Shown here in pieces: positions 43,101 through 56,592 of a stretch of DNA of 64,000 bases. Numbering within the stretch: the first letter of the stretch is position 1; each line of letters begins with the position of its first letter. Origin of the DNA: Ceratotherium simum simum (lineage: Eukaryota; Chordata; Mammalia; Perissodactyla; Rhinocerotidae); assembly GCF_000283155.1 (NCBI RefSeq), contig NW_004454240.1, forward strand, positions 971,551 through 1,035,550. Direction: 5' to 3'. The position numbers and the translations under genes were made by a program. A model generated the notes under the pieces. The model did not search any database and was not told the DNA's origin. It worked only from the letters and a program-made list of their open reading frames with translations.

Positions 43101-43434
43101 GGCAGAGTAACCCTGAAAAAGGAGGGAGAGTGCTAACTGGGGCCTGTCAGACACTTTCACATACTAAGTTCAACTTTCATATACTGTATTAGCCCTTTCA
43201 GTTTGCCACACATGTCCCTCCAGGCAATGGAGCACTGAAAAAGAGTGAAGCAGTCTGATCCCGTAATGTTCAAGATATCAAATTCTTGGCTCAGACTAAC
43301 CGAAGACTTGGTAGAGGGAAACAAAGGCAAGTAAAGAAAAGGAAATTATCTGAGACCAAAAGCTTTTGATAATTGCATCCCCTGCCCTATACGGTAGGTA
43401 AAGTGGAGATATTCGTGTTAAGGATCCCATTCTC
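43101..43434. other. Unassigned intergenic stretch
   Basis: No gene or repeat I can support, apart from the left copy of an ERE target-site duplication at its end. Confidence 0.4.
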
Positions 43435-43689
43435 GGGGCCGGCCCCATGGCTTAGCGGTTAAGTGCTCACACTCCGCTACTGGTGGCCCGGGTTCGGATC
43501 CCGGGCGCGCACCGACACACCGCTTCTCCGGGCATGCTGAGGCGGCATCCCACATACAGCAACTAGAAGGATGTGCAACTATGACATACAACCACCTACT
43601 GGGGCTTTGGGGAAAGAAAAAAGGAGGATTGGCGATAGATGTTAGCTCAGGGCCGGTTTCCTCAGCAAAAAAAAAAAAAAAAAAAAAAA
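43435..43689 (+). repeat. ERE SINE
   Basis: Starts GGGGCCGGCCCCATGGC and ends in a pure A-run of about 24. Perfect 15-bp duplication AAGGATCCCATTCTC (43420-43434 and 43690-43704). The clean duplication and A-tail suggest a young insertion. Confidence 0.95.
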
Positions 43690-45097
43690 AAGGATCCCAT
43701 TCTCAAAGATCCTGACAGCTGCTTCTGGGGTGAAAAGCTGGGCCATAAAAGCATGAACTGAAATGATAAACCAACCAGGCTTCATATTGCAGGCTGGAAA
43801 TAGGTGAAAGGGTGTAGAGCTGCAAGGACATACGTGTGATATCAAAATAGCTCTGGAATTCATCTTCCACCTCCACTGCCAGTGCCACTCCTCCACATTG
43901 GCCTGGGTGATCGCCACAGCCCTCGAACTGGTCTCTAGCCCTACCTGACTCTCATTTTCCACATGTCACCTTAGAAAATCTAAAATACAAATCAGAATGA
44001 AGCACAAATACTCTACTTCAAACTCCTCAGTGGCTGTGCATCATGTGTCAGCTCTGCCTGCTGATGGAGCCTCATCTGCTGTCACATCCCTGTCCTCATG
44101 CTCATACTGCTTACAGTTCCCTGAAAAGATTAGGCTGTTTCACACTTCCAACCATGCCTTTTCCCAATCTTCTCTCTCTATCTAGAATGGCCATCCTCTC
44201 CATCCCAGTCTGCCTAAAAAATTCTTATATATCCTTCACTCTCCCCTCCTTAAGTAAAAATGCTGGCACCTGGCCCATGATCTCCTTCTCCACCCTAATT
44301 CCTGGTGCTCATACTAGGGGATCTCATTGTCCATGGAGATGACGCAACTAACAACCTCTCGGTCCTTTGACTCTCTCAATTACCTTCTCCATTCCACTTC
44401 AGCCACCCACACCCAAAGCACCACATCTTGAACTTTACTGTGGTCCCGAGTTGCTCACCTCTGACATTTATCCCTCTGGTATTCCATTTTGGCCACAATC
44501 TCCTCTCCTACCTGCTCCCTCAGGCCTTCATCCACATGACACTTGTTCTTTTCCCTCATATGGACCTCTTTAGCCCTTTGAGCCCTCCATTTTCTCCCAG
44601 TCTGTCAGTCTCTCCTGGCCTCTTTTCCTTCTCTTCCCAACCTTTCTTAACCCCATGCTTGATGACCTGAACTGCTCTCTCACCAGCACCCTCAATTCCC
44701 TATGCATTCCTCTCTGCCAAACCAGCCCACAAACCTCTCACCTTGGGTTGGTACTACAAGCCGCCCTTCTCCCCTCCTTGACTTGGGTGTTTGCACCCTG
44801 CTAGAGAAAATCCACAAAACCATACAAATGAGTGCCACTATAAATCCATGGTCTTCAGCCTCAGTTGAATCTCTTCTACAAACAACACTACATTCACACC
44901 CATCCTTATCATCATTCCATCTTCCTTTTCAAGGTCTACCCATCCACTTGTGCCTGAAGTGCCATCTTTTTCAATCTCTTGCAGAATCTCGCTTCATCAA
45001 TTATCTCTTCTCTCTCTGATTGCAATCTGTGGTGCCTCTTCCTCAGCCTTAAATATGTTCAGGTCTCTCCCAGTTAAAAAAAAAAAAAACTCTCTCA

Positions 45098-45345
45098 GGG
45101 CTGGCCCGGTGGTGCAGCGGTCAAGTGCGTGTGCTCTGCTTCGGGCAGCCCAGGGTTCGCAGGTTGGGATCCTGGGCGTGCATGGTTGCACCGCTTGTCA
45201 GGCCATGCTGTGGCGGCGTCCCATATAAAGTAGAGGAAGATGGGCACGGATGTTAGCCCAGGGCCAATCTTCCTCAGCAAAAAAGAGGAGGATTGGCATC
45301 GGATGTTAGCTCAGGGCTGATCTTCCTCACACACACACACACACA
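45098..45345 (+). repeat. ERE SINE in the L2
   Basis: Head GGCTGGCCCGGTGGTGCAG, body with GGATGTTAGCTCAGGGCTGA, tail (CA)n then A-run. Flanks AAAAACTCTCTC / AAAAACCTCTCC are imperfect duplicates. Confidence 0.9.
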
Positions 45346-45771
45346 CACAAAAACCTCTCCCTTGACCCTAAATCTTCATCAGGTGCCAATTTCTCTCCTT
45401 ACCTTCTCAGCTTAAGCTTCTCCAAATAATAGTAGTCTACATTTGCTGTCTCTACTTCCTCAAATCTATTCATGCTTCATCCTACTGAAAAAATGTTTCT
45501 ATTGAAATTTCTTTTGGCAAAAGTCACCAGTGACCTCCAAACTGCCAAAGCCAATAGCTACTTTTCAGCCTTGATGTTACCGGACTTCTCTATGCTTTTG
45601 ACACTGCTGACAATTGCCTCTTCCTTGAAACGTTCTTGTTCCTAGGTTTCCATCACATTGAATTAATTCAGTTTCCTGGTTATTCTGTACTTCTCTGATC
45701 ATTCCTGTTTGTTCTCTTCTTTTTATTTCTTCCTCCTTCCATCACCTAAATGTTAATGTTCCTCAATGTTT

Positions 45772-46590
45772 TGTCAAGAACTGTGAAGGGTCTGAGATGT
45801 TACCCCACTTGCACAGTTATGTACTTTATATGTATGAATGCTAAAGAAACATGAGGCACCTGGATCAGGGAAAAGCATTTTTTATTAATACAACCAGATC
45901 AACAGCCAGAGTAACATTGCTACGTCGGTCCCCCACGCCCAGACCCAAAGTGACAGGATGAGAACTGATGGAAACTTTCTATGTGAATGGCAGGTTTCAC
46001 TCCATAGATGAGGGATGGAAAACAACAGATATTCTCCATTTATACATAGGGGAGAGACAGCCATCCTGCTCCCTTCCGAAAGGAGAGGGAAAAGCCTTTG
46101 CTCCTTGGAGATGGGTTGGAAAGACTCCTGATTCTTACACTAACCTTTCGTAATGTTAACGTGTCTTTCCAAGGGCCAGATAAGCCCCGTGTCTCCAGCT
46201 TTTACAGCCTAGAGATGTCTCAAGGGTATGGGCTTCATCCCTTTTTTTTCAAGGTGTTAATTAACACCCTTTTTAAGGTGTTAATACCTAGGGAAATAGT
46301 GCTGCAGTCTTCCTGGCACCTTGGGAGCTTCATCTGGGGACCTAGTCCTGGCTGTAACCATTCGGATCTCTTGGAGAGATAAGAGAAGTTGTATTATCCA
46401 TTTGGATCCAAGCATTTAGCTAGACAAATGGCTAGAGCTATCATCCTCATGGTATGTGAAAAGTGAAATGTGTCTAGGGGAAGTGAAAGCAAACATTCTC
46501 TATCTTTATATTGTATACATCCCTATATCTCAGGTGGCTAGGGCTTTTTACAGGGGCACTGAAAAATCCAGGCAAGTTTTATTTCCCACA
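45772..46590 (-). mobile_element. Possible solo LTR interrupting the L2
   Basis: L2 text stops near 45771 and resumes near 46590. The block between begins TGTCAAGAACTGTGAAGG and ends near ...TTTATTTCCCA, i.e. TG...CA-like ends. No target-site duplication was found and the family is unknown. Confidence 0.4.
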
Positions 46591-47727
46591 CCAGGACTCT
46601 CTCTTCTGTCTTCTCATCTCACTCTACATGCTCTCCCTGGGCCACCCCACCCACTTGTGTTGTTTTAACTGCTACCTGTATGCTAAGAACTTCAAATATC
46701 CCACCACCTGCTAAACATCTATATCTGAATGTTCAGACACCTCAAACTCCACGTGTTCAGAATGGAACTCCTCATCCCCACCCCCAAATTCTTGTGTTCT
46801 CTACATTAGTTGATAGCAGCACCATCTGTGTCATACTTGTGGCTGCTCTCATTATTTGAATAGCCTTTCTATATATGGAAGAATTTCCATGTTATGAGCT
46901 CTGCCTCCTTCATGTAAGAGTCAGAAATATTTGCCAGCCTCTCTTGTAGCTAGGACAGAGTCACGGGACTTAGGCTCCTCCAATCAGAAACATCTGCATG
47001 AGACTGATTTGGAACTGAGCGACAAGACGAACCCAGCTCTAAGTGGAGCTTCCCTTTTTTCCTCTCAGGGAATTTCCAGTGTTTTCAAGGTTGACTTCTT
47101 GCAGCAGCAGCGGTAGCACCTTCCTCTTGTGCTCTGGGTTGGGGCACCTGTATCATCCAGCCACTTCTTCAATGGTTCGGGGCATTGTTCCTGGAAGCTC
47201 AGCTTCCAACCTCATCCTCTAGCCCTCCCAACAATTTGGGAGCTCCTCGATATCCTTTTTAAAAAATGCTTTCTCAGTTTAGTTAACTAGAGTCAGCCTC
47301 TGTTGCTCTCAACTAATATCTCTGACGAATACCCACCCCATCACACAAAACAGGAACCTGGAGTAATCCTTGACTCTCCCTCACCACCAACATCCAATCA
47401 ATCCTCGGGTCCTGTTAATTTTATCTGCTAAGCATTTCTTGATTCTGACCCTTCCCCTTTACCCCAGTTACCACTTCCCTGGTTCAGGCCCAGATAATTT
47501 TTCATCTGGATTTCTGCAACAGCCTCCTAATTAGTCCCCCTGCCTCTGGTCTTGTCCCTTTCCAATCCTAGCCTCCACACTGTTAACAGAGCAATTTATC
47601 TAAAACATAAGCCTGACCGTCATTCACTTGGTTTAAACCTCATTACTTGCCACTTCCTATTTTGAAAATTTTTGCTATTACAACATGAAACCACTTGCAA
47701 TTACTCCCTATGCTCGCACTTGCGCGT

Positions 47728-47751
47728 GCGCGCACACACACACACACACAC
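47728..47751. repeat. (CA)n microsatellite
   Basis: GCGCGTGCGCG followed by a CA run. Simple repeat likely to be length-polymorphic. Confidence 0.85.
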
Positions 47752-48204
47752 ATCTTCTATCTCTTGGCTCCATGCCTTTGCTTGTGCTGTTCCCTCTTAC
47801 TCCAATGAACTTTCTTCCCCCTCTTCACTTGGCCACTTCCTGCTCGTTCTTTCAAACAACCCAGGCTGTGATGGGTGACTCTCCTCCTTATTTCCACAAT
47901 ACCTTTTGCATACATCTATCACTGCGCTTACCACAAAGCACTGCAATTGCCTATTATGGTATCTGTCTCCCCCAGAGCTCTCTGAGGGGCAAATGAGATC
48001 TGAATTCATATATGTATAATCTCCTCAATGCCTGCTCTAGTGCCTGGTGTTTAGTATGCACACAATAAATATTTGATAATTGATTCATAAATTTATTGAC
48101 TCAACTCAATTCAAACATCACTTCTATCAAAATTTCTTTAGACCTTCTCATCCTCCTATCTTCTGGACTCCTAAAGCAGTTAGTGGTTCCTCTATGCACT
48201 TTGT

Positions 48205-49340
48205 ACACTCCCTTTTGTTAATTGAGGTAAAATTGACATAACATAAAGTTAACCATTTTAAAGTGCACAATTCAGTGGCATATAGTATATTCAATGTTGT
48301 ATATTCACATAACCTCTATCTAGTTCCAAAACATTTTCATCACCCCAATGGAAAACCCCCACCCATTAAGTAGTCACTTCCCATTCCTCCCTCCCCCCCA
48401 GCCCCTTGCAATCACTAATATGCTTTCCGTCTCTATGTATTTATCTATTCTGGATATTTAATAAAAATGGAATCATACAATATGTGACATTTTGTGTCTG
48501 TGTTTTTTCACAGAGCATAATGTTTTTGAGGTTCATCCATATTGTACCATGTATCAGTAGTTAATTCCTTTTTATGGTTGAGTAAAATTTCATTGTATGG
48601 ATATACCACAGTTTATTTATCCATTCATCCTTTGATGGACATTTGGGTTGTTTCCACTTTTTGGCTATTGTGAATAGTGCTGCTATGAACATTTGTCTAC
48701 AAGTTTTTTTTTGTGTGTGTGAGGAAGATCGGCCCTGAGCTAACATCTGCCAATCCTCCTCTTTTTTTTGCTGAGGAAGACTGGCCATGGGATAACATCC
48801 ATGCCCATCTTCCTCTACTTTATATGGGACGCCACCACAGCATGGCTTGCCAAGTGGTGCGTCAGTGCGCACCCAGGATCCGAACCGGCGAACCCCGGGC
48901 CGCCACAGCGGAGCCCGCACACTTAACCTCTTGTGCCACCGGGCCGGCCCCTGCGTACAAGTTTTTATTTGAATACTTGTTTTCAATTCTTCTGGGTATA
49001 TACCTAGGAGTGGAATTGCTGGATCATATAGTAATTCAATTTTTTAAAAACTTTTTTAGGCACTGTCAAACTGTTTTCCACAGTGGTTGCACTGTCTTAC
49101 ATTCCCACCAGCAATGCACAAGGGTTCCAATTTCCCCACATTCTCACCAACAGCTATTATTTTCCTTTTTTTAAAAAAATTATAGCCATCCTAGTAGGCA
49201 TAAAGCTATATCTCATTGTGGGTTTTATTGGCATTTCTGTAAAGACTAGTGATATTGAACACCCTTTTAGGTGTTTGTTGGCTATTTGTATATCTTCTTT
49301 GGACAAATGTCTGTTCAAGTTCTTTGTCCATTTATTTTAG
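48205..49340 (-). repeat. Antisense L1 3' region, split by an ERE
   Basis: TTGAGGTAAAATTGACATAA through ATACCACAGTTTATTTATCC, GGGTATATACCTAGGAGTGG and ACATTCCCACCAGCAATGCA: the reverse of an old L1 3' end, collinear across the inserted ERE. Confidence 0.85.
48707..48951 (-). repeat. ERE SINE inside the antisense L1
   Basis: T-run then inverted body, ending at the inverted GGGCCGGCCCC head. TACAAGTTTTT is duplicated on both sides (about 48698 and 48955). Confidence 0.92.
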
Positions 49341-49344
49341 TAGA

Positions 49345-50930
49345 CTTAATTTTTTAGTACAGTTTTAGATGTACAGAATAATTGAGCAGATATTACGTAG
49401 AGTTTCATATACTCAACCTGCCGTCTCCACCCCCACCCACTCCCACCCCTGCATGCACAGTTTTCCCAATTATGAACATCTTGCAGTTGTGTGGGACATT
49501 TGTTACAACTAGTGAACCAATATTGATACATTAGTATAGTCTAATAATCTATAGTTTATGTTAGGGTTCACCCTTTGTGTTGCACATTCTATGGGCCTTA
49601 ACAAATGTATCATTTATCCACCATTAAAGTATCATACAGTATAGTTTCACTGTACTAAAAACCCTCTGTGTTCCACATATTCAACCTTCCTCCTTCTTCC
49701 TCCTCCCGAACTTCTGGCAACCACTGATCTTTTTATTGTCTCCATAGATAACCTTTATTTTTTAGAGCAGTTTTATATTTGCAGAAAAACCGAAAAGATA
49801 GTACAGAGAGTTCCCATATACCCGACATCCAGTTTACCCTATTATTAACATCTTGCATTAGTATGGCACATTTGTTATAATTAATGAACCAATATTGATA
49901 CATCATTATTAACCAAAGTCCATACTTTATTCAGACTTCCTTTGTTTATTTTTGTTTTGTTTTGTTTTTTTTATGAGGAGAACTAGCCTTGAGCTAACAT
50001 CCGATGACAATCCTCCCCCCCTTTTTTTTTTCTTGAGGAAGATTGGCCCTGAGCTAACATCTGTGTCCACCTTCCTCTACTTTATATGGGACGCCGCCAC
50101 AGCATGGCCCAACAAGCGGTGCGCTGGTGCGCGCCCAGGATCCGAACCTGCGAACCCCTGGCCGCCAAAGCGGAGCACGCGCACTCAACCACTTCCACCA
50201 CCAGGCTGGCCCCCAGACTTCCTTAGTTTTTACCTAGTGTTCTTTTTCTGTTCCAGCATCCCATGCAGGACACCACATTACATATAGACGTCATGTCTTC
50301 TTTGGCTCTTCTTGGCTGAGATGATTTCTCAGACTTTCCTTGTTTTTGATGACCTTCACAGTTTTCAGGAGTGCTGGTCAGGTATTTTGTAGAATGTCCC
50401 TCAATTGGGATTTTTCTGACATTATCCTCATGGTTAGATTGGGATTATGGGTTTTGGGGAAGAAGCCCACAGAGGTAAAGTGCTATTTTCATTGCTTTAT
50501 AACTATGATACATATTATCAACATGACTTTTCACTGTTGATGTTGCTCTTGATCACCTGACTGAGGTAGTGTTTGTCAGATTTCTCCACTACAAAGTTAC
50601 TCTTTTCTCCCCTCTTTTCACACTGTACTCTTTGGAAAGATGTTACTGTGTGCAGCCCACACCTAAAGAGTGGAGCAGTACGCTCCCCCTCCTTGAGGGG
50701 AGAGTATCTACATAAATTATGTGGAATTTTTCTGCATGGGAGATTTGTCTCTTCCCTCTCATTTATTTATCTATTTATTCAATCACTTATTTATATCAGT
50801 ATGGACTCATAGATATTTATACTTTGACCACTCTCATTTTTATGCTCAATCATTTTTACTTTCTTTTTTATGCAATTAACAGCAGTCTGGCATCAACCAA
50901 CCAACCAATAATATGGTGGTTCACTTGACA
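49345..50930 (-). repeat. Two overlapping antisense L1 3' copies
   Basis: The same L1 segment appears twice: AGTACAGTTTTAGATGTACA from about 49357, and AGAGCAGTTTTATATTTGCA from about 49764. The second copy continues past the ERE (49955-50213) to about 50930 (GAGAGTATCTACATAAATTA, then ATATCAGTATGGACTCATAG). Confidence 0.75.
49955..50213 (-). repeat. ERE SINE inside the second L1 copy
   Basis: T-rich left end, inverted ERE body, and GGCTGGCCCC at the right. Flanks CAGACTTCCTTTGTTT / CAGACTTCCTTAGTTT. Confidence 0.92.
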
Positions 50931-51640
50931 ACCCTAGCACATTGTTCCTGACACTGGGGAACCTTTCCTGGGACCTTCAGAATGTTTTCCTTCCTATCAG
51001 AGGCAGTGACAACTCTCAGTAAGTATTTAGTGAAGTTGATCTTCCCCCTTGAGGTACAGATCAAAGGATTTGGGGAAGAGGAGAGAGGAGGAGAAGAAAA
51101 AGAAGGGAAAGGAGAATAAGAAGGAGGAGGGGAAAGAGATGTAGGAAAAAGAGTAAAAGGGGAAAGGGAATGCCAGGAGGTCAGCAGAGGGTTTCCATAA
51201 CCAAAGTTATGATGATAAGTAGAAGAAAGTGAAAAGAAAAAACAAGTTGAACCAGCCACATTACACCACAGATACAAAGCATTCTCCATGAAGGATGAAG
51301 GATTTATACAGGCCCACTAGACAAGATGTTTTATCACATACTCCACAGAAGAAGAGGGAGGATTCTGTAAGTGGAAACAAAAAGAAATGGAAACAGTTGC
51401 CCTTGGCAGCCGTAGCAAAGACTCTGTGGAAGCGGATGGATTGCTGCCATGGTGTTCAAGAGATCACTGGATAGAACCTCCTCATGGCCAAACAAAAGTG
51501 ATAGTGCCATAGTCTTTGATCTAGAAATTCCACTTCAAGGGATGTATTCTATATTTATTTATTCTATATATAGTCTATATATATATATATATATATTCTC
51601 TATATATTCTATAAATATATGTTTGAAATGACACATATAC
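50931..51640. other. Unassigned stretch with purine-rich tract and (TA)n
   Basis: A strongly purine-rich G/A tract spans about 51068-51190. A TA-rich microsatellite lies at 51540-51622. No gene seen. Confidence 0.6.
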
Positions 51641-52330
51641 AAAAATGTTCACTGAAACATTGTTTGCAAGAGCAAAAAATTAGAAGTAATCTAGAAGTCC
51701 ACCAGTAGGAAATTGCTTAAGCTATGGTACAGCTAGCAATGTAATACTATACAGTCACAAAAACAATTAGCAGCTCTATATAGACTGACTTGGAAAGATC
51801 TCCAGATATACTGCTAAATGAAAAAGCAACGTGCAAAACAGTGGGCATATAGTGCTACAATTTGTGTTTTTTTAAAGGAACATATAGATATATGTTGATA
51901 AATGTATAGAATATTTCTGAAAGAATATACAGGAAACTGATAACTGTGGTTGCCTCTAGGGAGGGGAAATGAATTGGAGGATAGAGAGGAAGGGAAACTT
52001 TCTGTCTTTTTTATTTTTTGCAGGGAAAGATTCGCCCTGAGCTAACATATGTTGCCAATTTTCCTCTTTTTTTCCCCTCCCCAAAGCCCCAGTGCACGGT
52101 TGTATATTCTAGTTGTAAGTCCTTCTAGTTCTATGCAAGCCACTGCCACCGCATGGCAACTGACAGACGGGTGAGGTGGTTCTGCGACCAGGAAACAAAC
52201 TTGAGCCACCGAAGCAGTGAGAACGCCAAACTTTAACCACTATACCATCAGGGCTGGCTAGAAACTTACCCTTTGCCATATATTTTTTGGTAGATTTTAA
52301 TTTCTGTACTATACATTATGTACACAAAAA
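51640..52330 (+). repeat. Old L1 3' remnant, split by an ERE
   Basis: AAAATGTTCACTGAAACATT, then CCACCAGTAGGAAATTGCTT and AACTGATAACTGTGGTTGCC are L1M 3' text, continuing after the ERE as ATTTTAATTTCTGTACTATA. Confidence 0.65.
52010..52260 (-). repeat. ERE-related SINE, second type
   Basis: Inverted: CCCTGAGCTAACATATGTTG, then GCCCCAGTGCACGGTTGTAT, ending CCATCAGGGCTGGCT. More diverged than most copies here. Confidence 0.85.
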
Positions 52331-53870
52331 TTAAATACTGGATCTAAAGTAATGTTGAAAGGGAATGAGATGCTGTCTTCCCAAACTGTGAATCTGGAGT
52401 ACGTCATAGAATCTATCAAACTTTCTTGCCTCTATCTGTTCCTGGTGCCTCACCCAGGGTTCAATAGCACTTTGACAAGTCACTTGCAAAGCTCTTCTAC
52501 AGAATGATGCCTGGGCAAAAGCTGGAGACCTTGGGAGCATCAGGGGCATTTGCATTCCTTCATCCAACAGAAAGCAGAAGTTTGAGAAGAGCAGGGAGGA
52601 TATGAGCAGTGGTGAATGCACAGCTATTTGATAGTGTCAGAGAAAAAATTTGGCCTTTTGGACCATGACTTAAGATATTGGAATGACAGGGTTTTAGCTG
52701 TAGAGAGAGCATATTTTATAAGGGCTAGAGAGAGGATTTACTTGGAGACATCCCAATCTGATCATATGAATTTTAAACAGAGAGCCAAGTAAGAGTTAGA
52801 AATATGTTCAAGTGAAACAAAAATTAGTAGTAATGGAGCACATTAAGAAAGGCATTTAAAAAAATGACAATGGAGGAGGTGTAGCCATCTTCACAAGACT
52901 AGAAAGGAGGTGAAAACTAATACTAGAGGTGCAGACGCTCTGTTTCCTCCACATACACCCCCAATCTGTTTTTCCCACTGTTTGCTTTTCACAGACCCCT
53001 TTCCACTATGCCCTCTGGGCCTCCTGTTTCATGAGAAACAAACTACCCTACACGCTGGCTTTCTTCACTGAACTTTCCCTTCCAGCCCTTGCCTTAACTG
53101 AACTGGGCCTCTCTCCTGAGGCTCCTGCTTTCCTGCAGTCCTCTCCAGGAGACTGCTTCTTCTCTCACACTCTGACTACCACAAAGACAAGGAGGGAGGG
53201 GGGAATAAAAGAAGCTTTCTCCTTGCTCCCTATTGCCATATCCACCTCTCACGGGTAAACAATTTCTGTTCTTTTGAGGCTCATGGCATCTGGATTTATA
53301 ACTGCCTACACAACCTTAAAACTATCATCCCAGCCTCCTTATTCAGTAAGAATTTTTGAATCTAGCTTTCAGTTTTCCTTTCTGCTCCATGTCCTGTCAT
53401 CAGCTGGAAGACTCCAGAATTAATCTGGATGACCATCTGACTCCCTGGCTTCCCAATTTCTTGACTTTCTCAATTGCCTTCAAGAAAATATCCAAATTCC
53501 TTAGTATGCCCAAGAGCACATCTTGAATATAGTCACCAGTCTACTTTATTTCCTGATGTGGCTTGTTAGGCACTTTATATTCCAACTATAAGAAATACTT
53601 TACAGTTCTCTAAAACCACTGCTAATTTATTCCTCCAGATCCTTTACCATTCTCATCCCTCTGTCTGTAATGCCAGTTCCACCCCCACCTAGTTTGCCTA
53701 TTCAGCATCCATTTGAATGATTCATTTAACAATCTAGTCTTTCATTTCCTATTCTGTTTTTACTGCAGGAAATTTGTTCTCCATTCCATTTCAGTTTCCA
53801 CTTTCAGAGCCACATCCTGGGCTTCTTCATTGCCCAGAAAAATATGACTTCTGAAATTTTAAACCTGAGT
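52331..53870. other. Intergenic, possible L2-like remnants
   Basis: About 53380-53830 has pyrimidine-rich text resembling an L2 3' region. 52331-53370 shows nothing I can name. No supported gene. Confidence 0.35.
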
Positions 53871-55629
53871 TTCACCAAAAGCCAGAGGGGACTTCCACTT
53901 GTGGCCAAGATTGAATAATTTACCCTCCTGCCTGAAACAACAACAAATGGACAAACTATATAAAACAACAGTTTTCAGACTGGACATCAGGCAGCACATG
54001 ATAAGGATCACAGAGAGAGGAGAAACAAACAAGATGAGTCTTATGGTTGCTCTAGTATACTGTCTGGAGAGAGTTTCTAGGCCACAGTGCAGAGAGATAG
54101 AACCCAGGCAGAGCCTAGCAGTCTCTCTGAGCTGAGAAGATAGAGTCGGGAGGCCAGGGAGGCCAAGGGAGCTAAAGTTTACAGGACAGAGCACTGGAGA
54201 GAAGAGAACTGCACAGAGAGAAAGCTCTGGAGATCTGCAGAGGAGCCCCCTTGAGTCTTCAGCTGAGTACTGGTTAGTGAATGCATGTAAAGAAACTACC
54301 TAAAGCTGGGAAGAACCACCTGAGCGGATTAGAGGGGAAAAATACTCAAAGCTCACACAAGGACCAGACTCCACCAGCCTGAGTGGGAAAACTTCATAAT
54401 TCACAAGGCACTGGGTAGAATACTGAGAAGGGTTTTGCCTCAGGAGTGGAGCAAAATTATCCCAAGACTAAAAGACTGTTTTGATTTCAGTTTAAAAAAA
54501 ATAAAATAAAAAAGAGCTGAAAAGCAAGCCTCAAAAAGATCCAACTGTTTCCAGGTAACTTACCTTCCTAGAACAAAGCTTAAGCACATTTATAGCAGTA
54601 CAAAAGGATCCAGCACCCAACAAGATAAAATTCACAGTCTCTGGCATCCAATAAAAAATTAACAGGCATGCAAAGAAGCAGGAAAATATGACCCATAATG
54701 AGAAGGAAAATCAATCAATAGAAACAGACCCAGAAATGGCACAGGTGATAAAGTTAGTGGACAAGGAAAATAAAAGTTATTATAACTATATTCAAGATGG
54801 TAGAGAAAAAGTTGAGTATGTTTAGAGACATAGAAGATAAAAAAGAATACAAATCAAACTTCTAGAGATAAAAAAATAATATCTAAAATGAAAAATACAT
54901 GAGATGGGATTAACAGCAGATTAGATACTGCAGAAGAAAAAGATTAGTGAACTTGAAGGGATGATAATAGAAACTGAGTGAAACAGAGAAAAAAAGACTG
55001 GAAAAATGAACAGAGCATCAGTGAGCTGTGGGGCAACTCCAAGCAGCCTTCTATACATGTAATTAGAATCCCTGAAGGAAGAAGGTGGACAGAAAAAATA
55101 TTTGACAAAATATTGGCCAAAAAATTTCCAAACTTCATGAAAACTATAAACCCACAGATCCAAGACTCCCAATGAACTCCACTCCAAGCACAAGAAACAT
55201 GAAGAAAACTACACCACAAAGAAGAGCAAACTAAACCCAAAGATAACAGAAGGAAGGAAATAATAAAGATTAGAGAAGAGGTAAACAAAATAGAGAACAG
55301 AAAAACAATACAGAGATTCAATGAAACCAAAAGTTGGTTTTTTGAAAAGATCAACAAAAATTGACAAACCTTTAGCTAGAATGACTAAAAAAAAAAAGAG
55401 AGAAGATTCAAATGACTAAAATCAGAAATGAAAGAGGGGACATTACTATAGACTTGACAGAAATAAAAAGGATTATAAGAGACTACTATGAACAACTGTA
55501 TGCCAACAAATCAAAGGAAATAGACAAATTCCTAGAAACACACAAACTACCAAAATTGAGTCAAGATAAAATAGAAAATCTGACTAAACAAATAAGGAGA
55601 TTGAATCAGTAATCAAAAACTTGCCAACA

Positions 55630-55881
55630 GGGGCAGGCCCAGTGGCATAGTGGTTAAGTTCGTGTGCTCCGCTTTGGCAGCCTGGGGTTCGCAGGTTTGG
55701 CCCCCGGGTGTGGCCGTATGTACCGCTCATCAAGCCATGCCATGGCAGCATCCCATATAAAGTAGAGGGAGATGGGCACAGATGTTAGCTCAGAGCCAAT
55801 CTTCCTCAGCAAAAAAGAGGAGAATTGGCAACAGATGTTAGCTCAGGGCTAATTTTCCTTACAAAACAACAAAAAAAAAAC
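55630..55881 (+). repeat. ERE SINE in the L1
   Basis: Head GGGCAGGCCCAGTGGCATAG, A-rich tail. 11-bp duplication ACTTGCCAACA (55619-55629 and 55882-55892). Confidence 0.95.
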
Positions 55882-56511
55882 ACTTGCCAACAAAGAAGAG
55901 CCCAGGGCCATATGGCTTCACTGGTGAATTCTACCAAACAGTTAAAGAAGAATTAACACCAACCCTTCTTAAACTCTTCCAAAAAATTTAAGAGTAGGGC
56001 ATGCTTCCTAACTCATTCTACAAGGCCAGCATTACTCTGATATGAAAGCCAAAGACATTACAAGAAAAGAAAACTGCAGACTAATATCACTTATGATGAT
56101 AAATGCAGAAAACTCAACAAAATACTAGCAAACCAAATTTGGCAGCATATTAAAATGATTATGCACCACAACCAAGTGAGATTTATCCCAGGAATGAAAG
56201 AGTAGTACAACCTATGAAAATCAATCAATGTAAAACACCACAGTAATAGAATAAAGGGGGGGGGGAATCACATCATCATCTCAATTAATGGAAAAAAAAA
56301 GCATTTGACAAGCTCTAACACCTTTTCATGATAAAAACATTTAATAAACCAGGAATAGAAGGGAACTTACTCAACGTGAAAAAGGCAATATGTGAAACAC
56401 CCACCACTAATATCATACTCAATGGCAAAAGACTAAAAGCTTTTCCCCTAATATGAGGAGCAAGGCAAGGACATCCACTCACACCGATTCTATTTAACAT
56501 AGTATTGGATG

Positions 56512-56592
56512 TACACCTGAAATTTTTACAATGTTATAAACCAATGTTACTGCAATAAACAAAAAATTAAAAAGGAAAAAAAAAAAAAAAGA
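56512..56592 (+). mobile_element. Very short 5'-truncated L1 insertion in the older L1
   Basis: Only about 80 bp: TGTACACCTGAAATTTTTAC, then AATGTTACTGCAATAAAC and a poly(A) of about 15. The host reading (ATAGTATTGGA ... TTCTAGCCAGAGC) resumes after it. The same L1 3' end occurs antisense at 40.65 kb. Confidence 0.8.

Larger units (their letters stand above)
43860..48100 (+). repeat. Long degraded L2 LINE (endonuclease to 3' end), interrupted
   Basis: 43860-44270 looks like a separate L2 3' piece. From 44280 the order follows L2 ORF2. A degraded endonuclease motif reads LGDLIVHGDD (44316-44345). Reverse-transcriptase text includes GTGACCTCCAAACTGCCAAA at about 45530 and a diverged SWWM-like tract at 46590-47600. 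The 3' end, ACAATAAATATTTGATAATT, is at about 48062. It is split by the ERE at 45098 and an LTR-like block at about 45772-46590. No open frame remains. Confidence 0.65.

Noticed and set aside
48561..48986. 141-codon minus-strand open frame
   Set aside because: Made of antisense L1 3' end plus an ERE; not a gene.
54944..55357. 137-codon minus-strand open frame
   Set aside because: Antisense to L1 ORF1/ORF2-like sequence; hydrophobic content comes from A-rich L1 read backwards.
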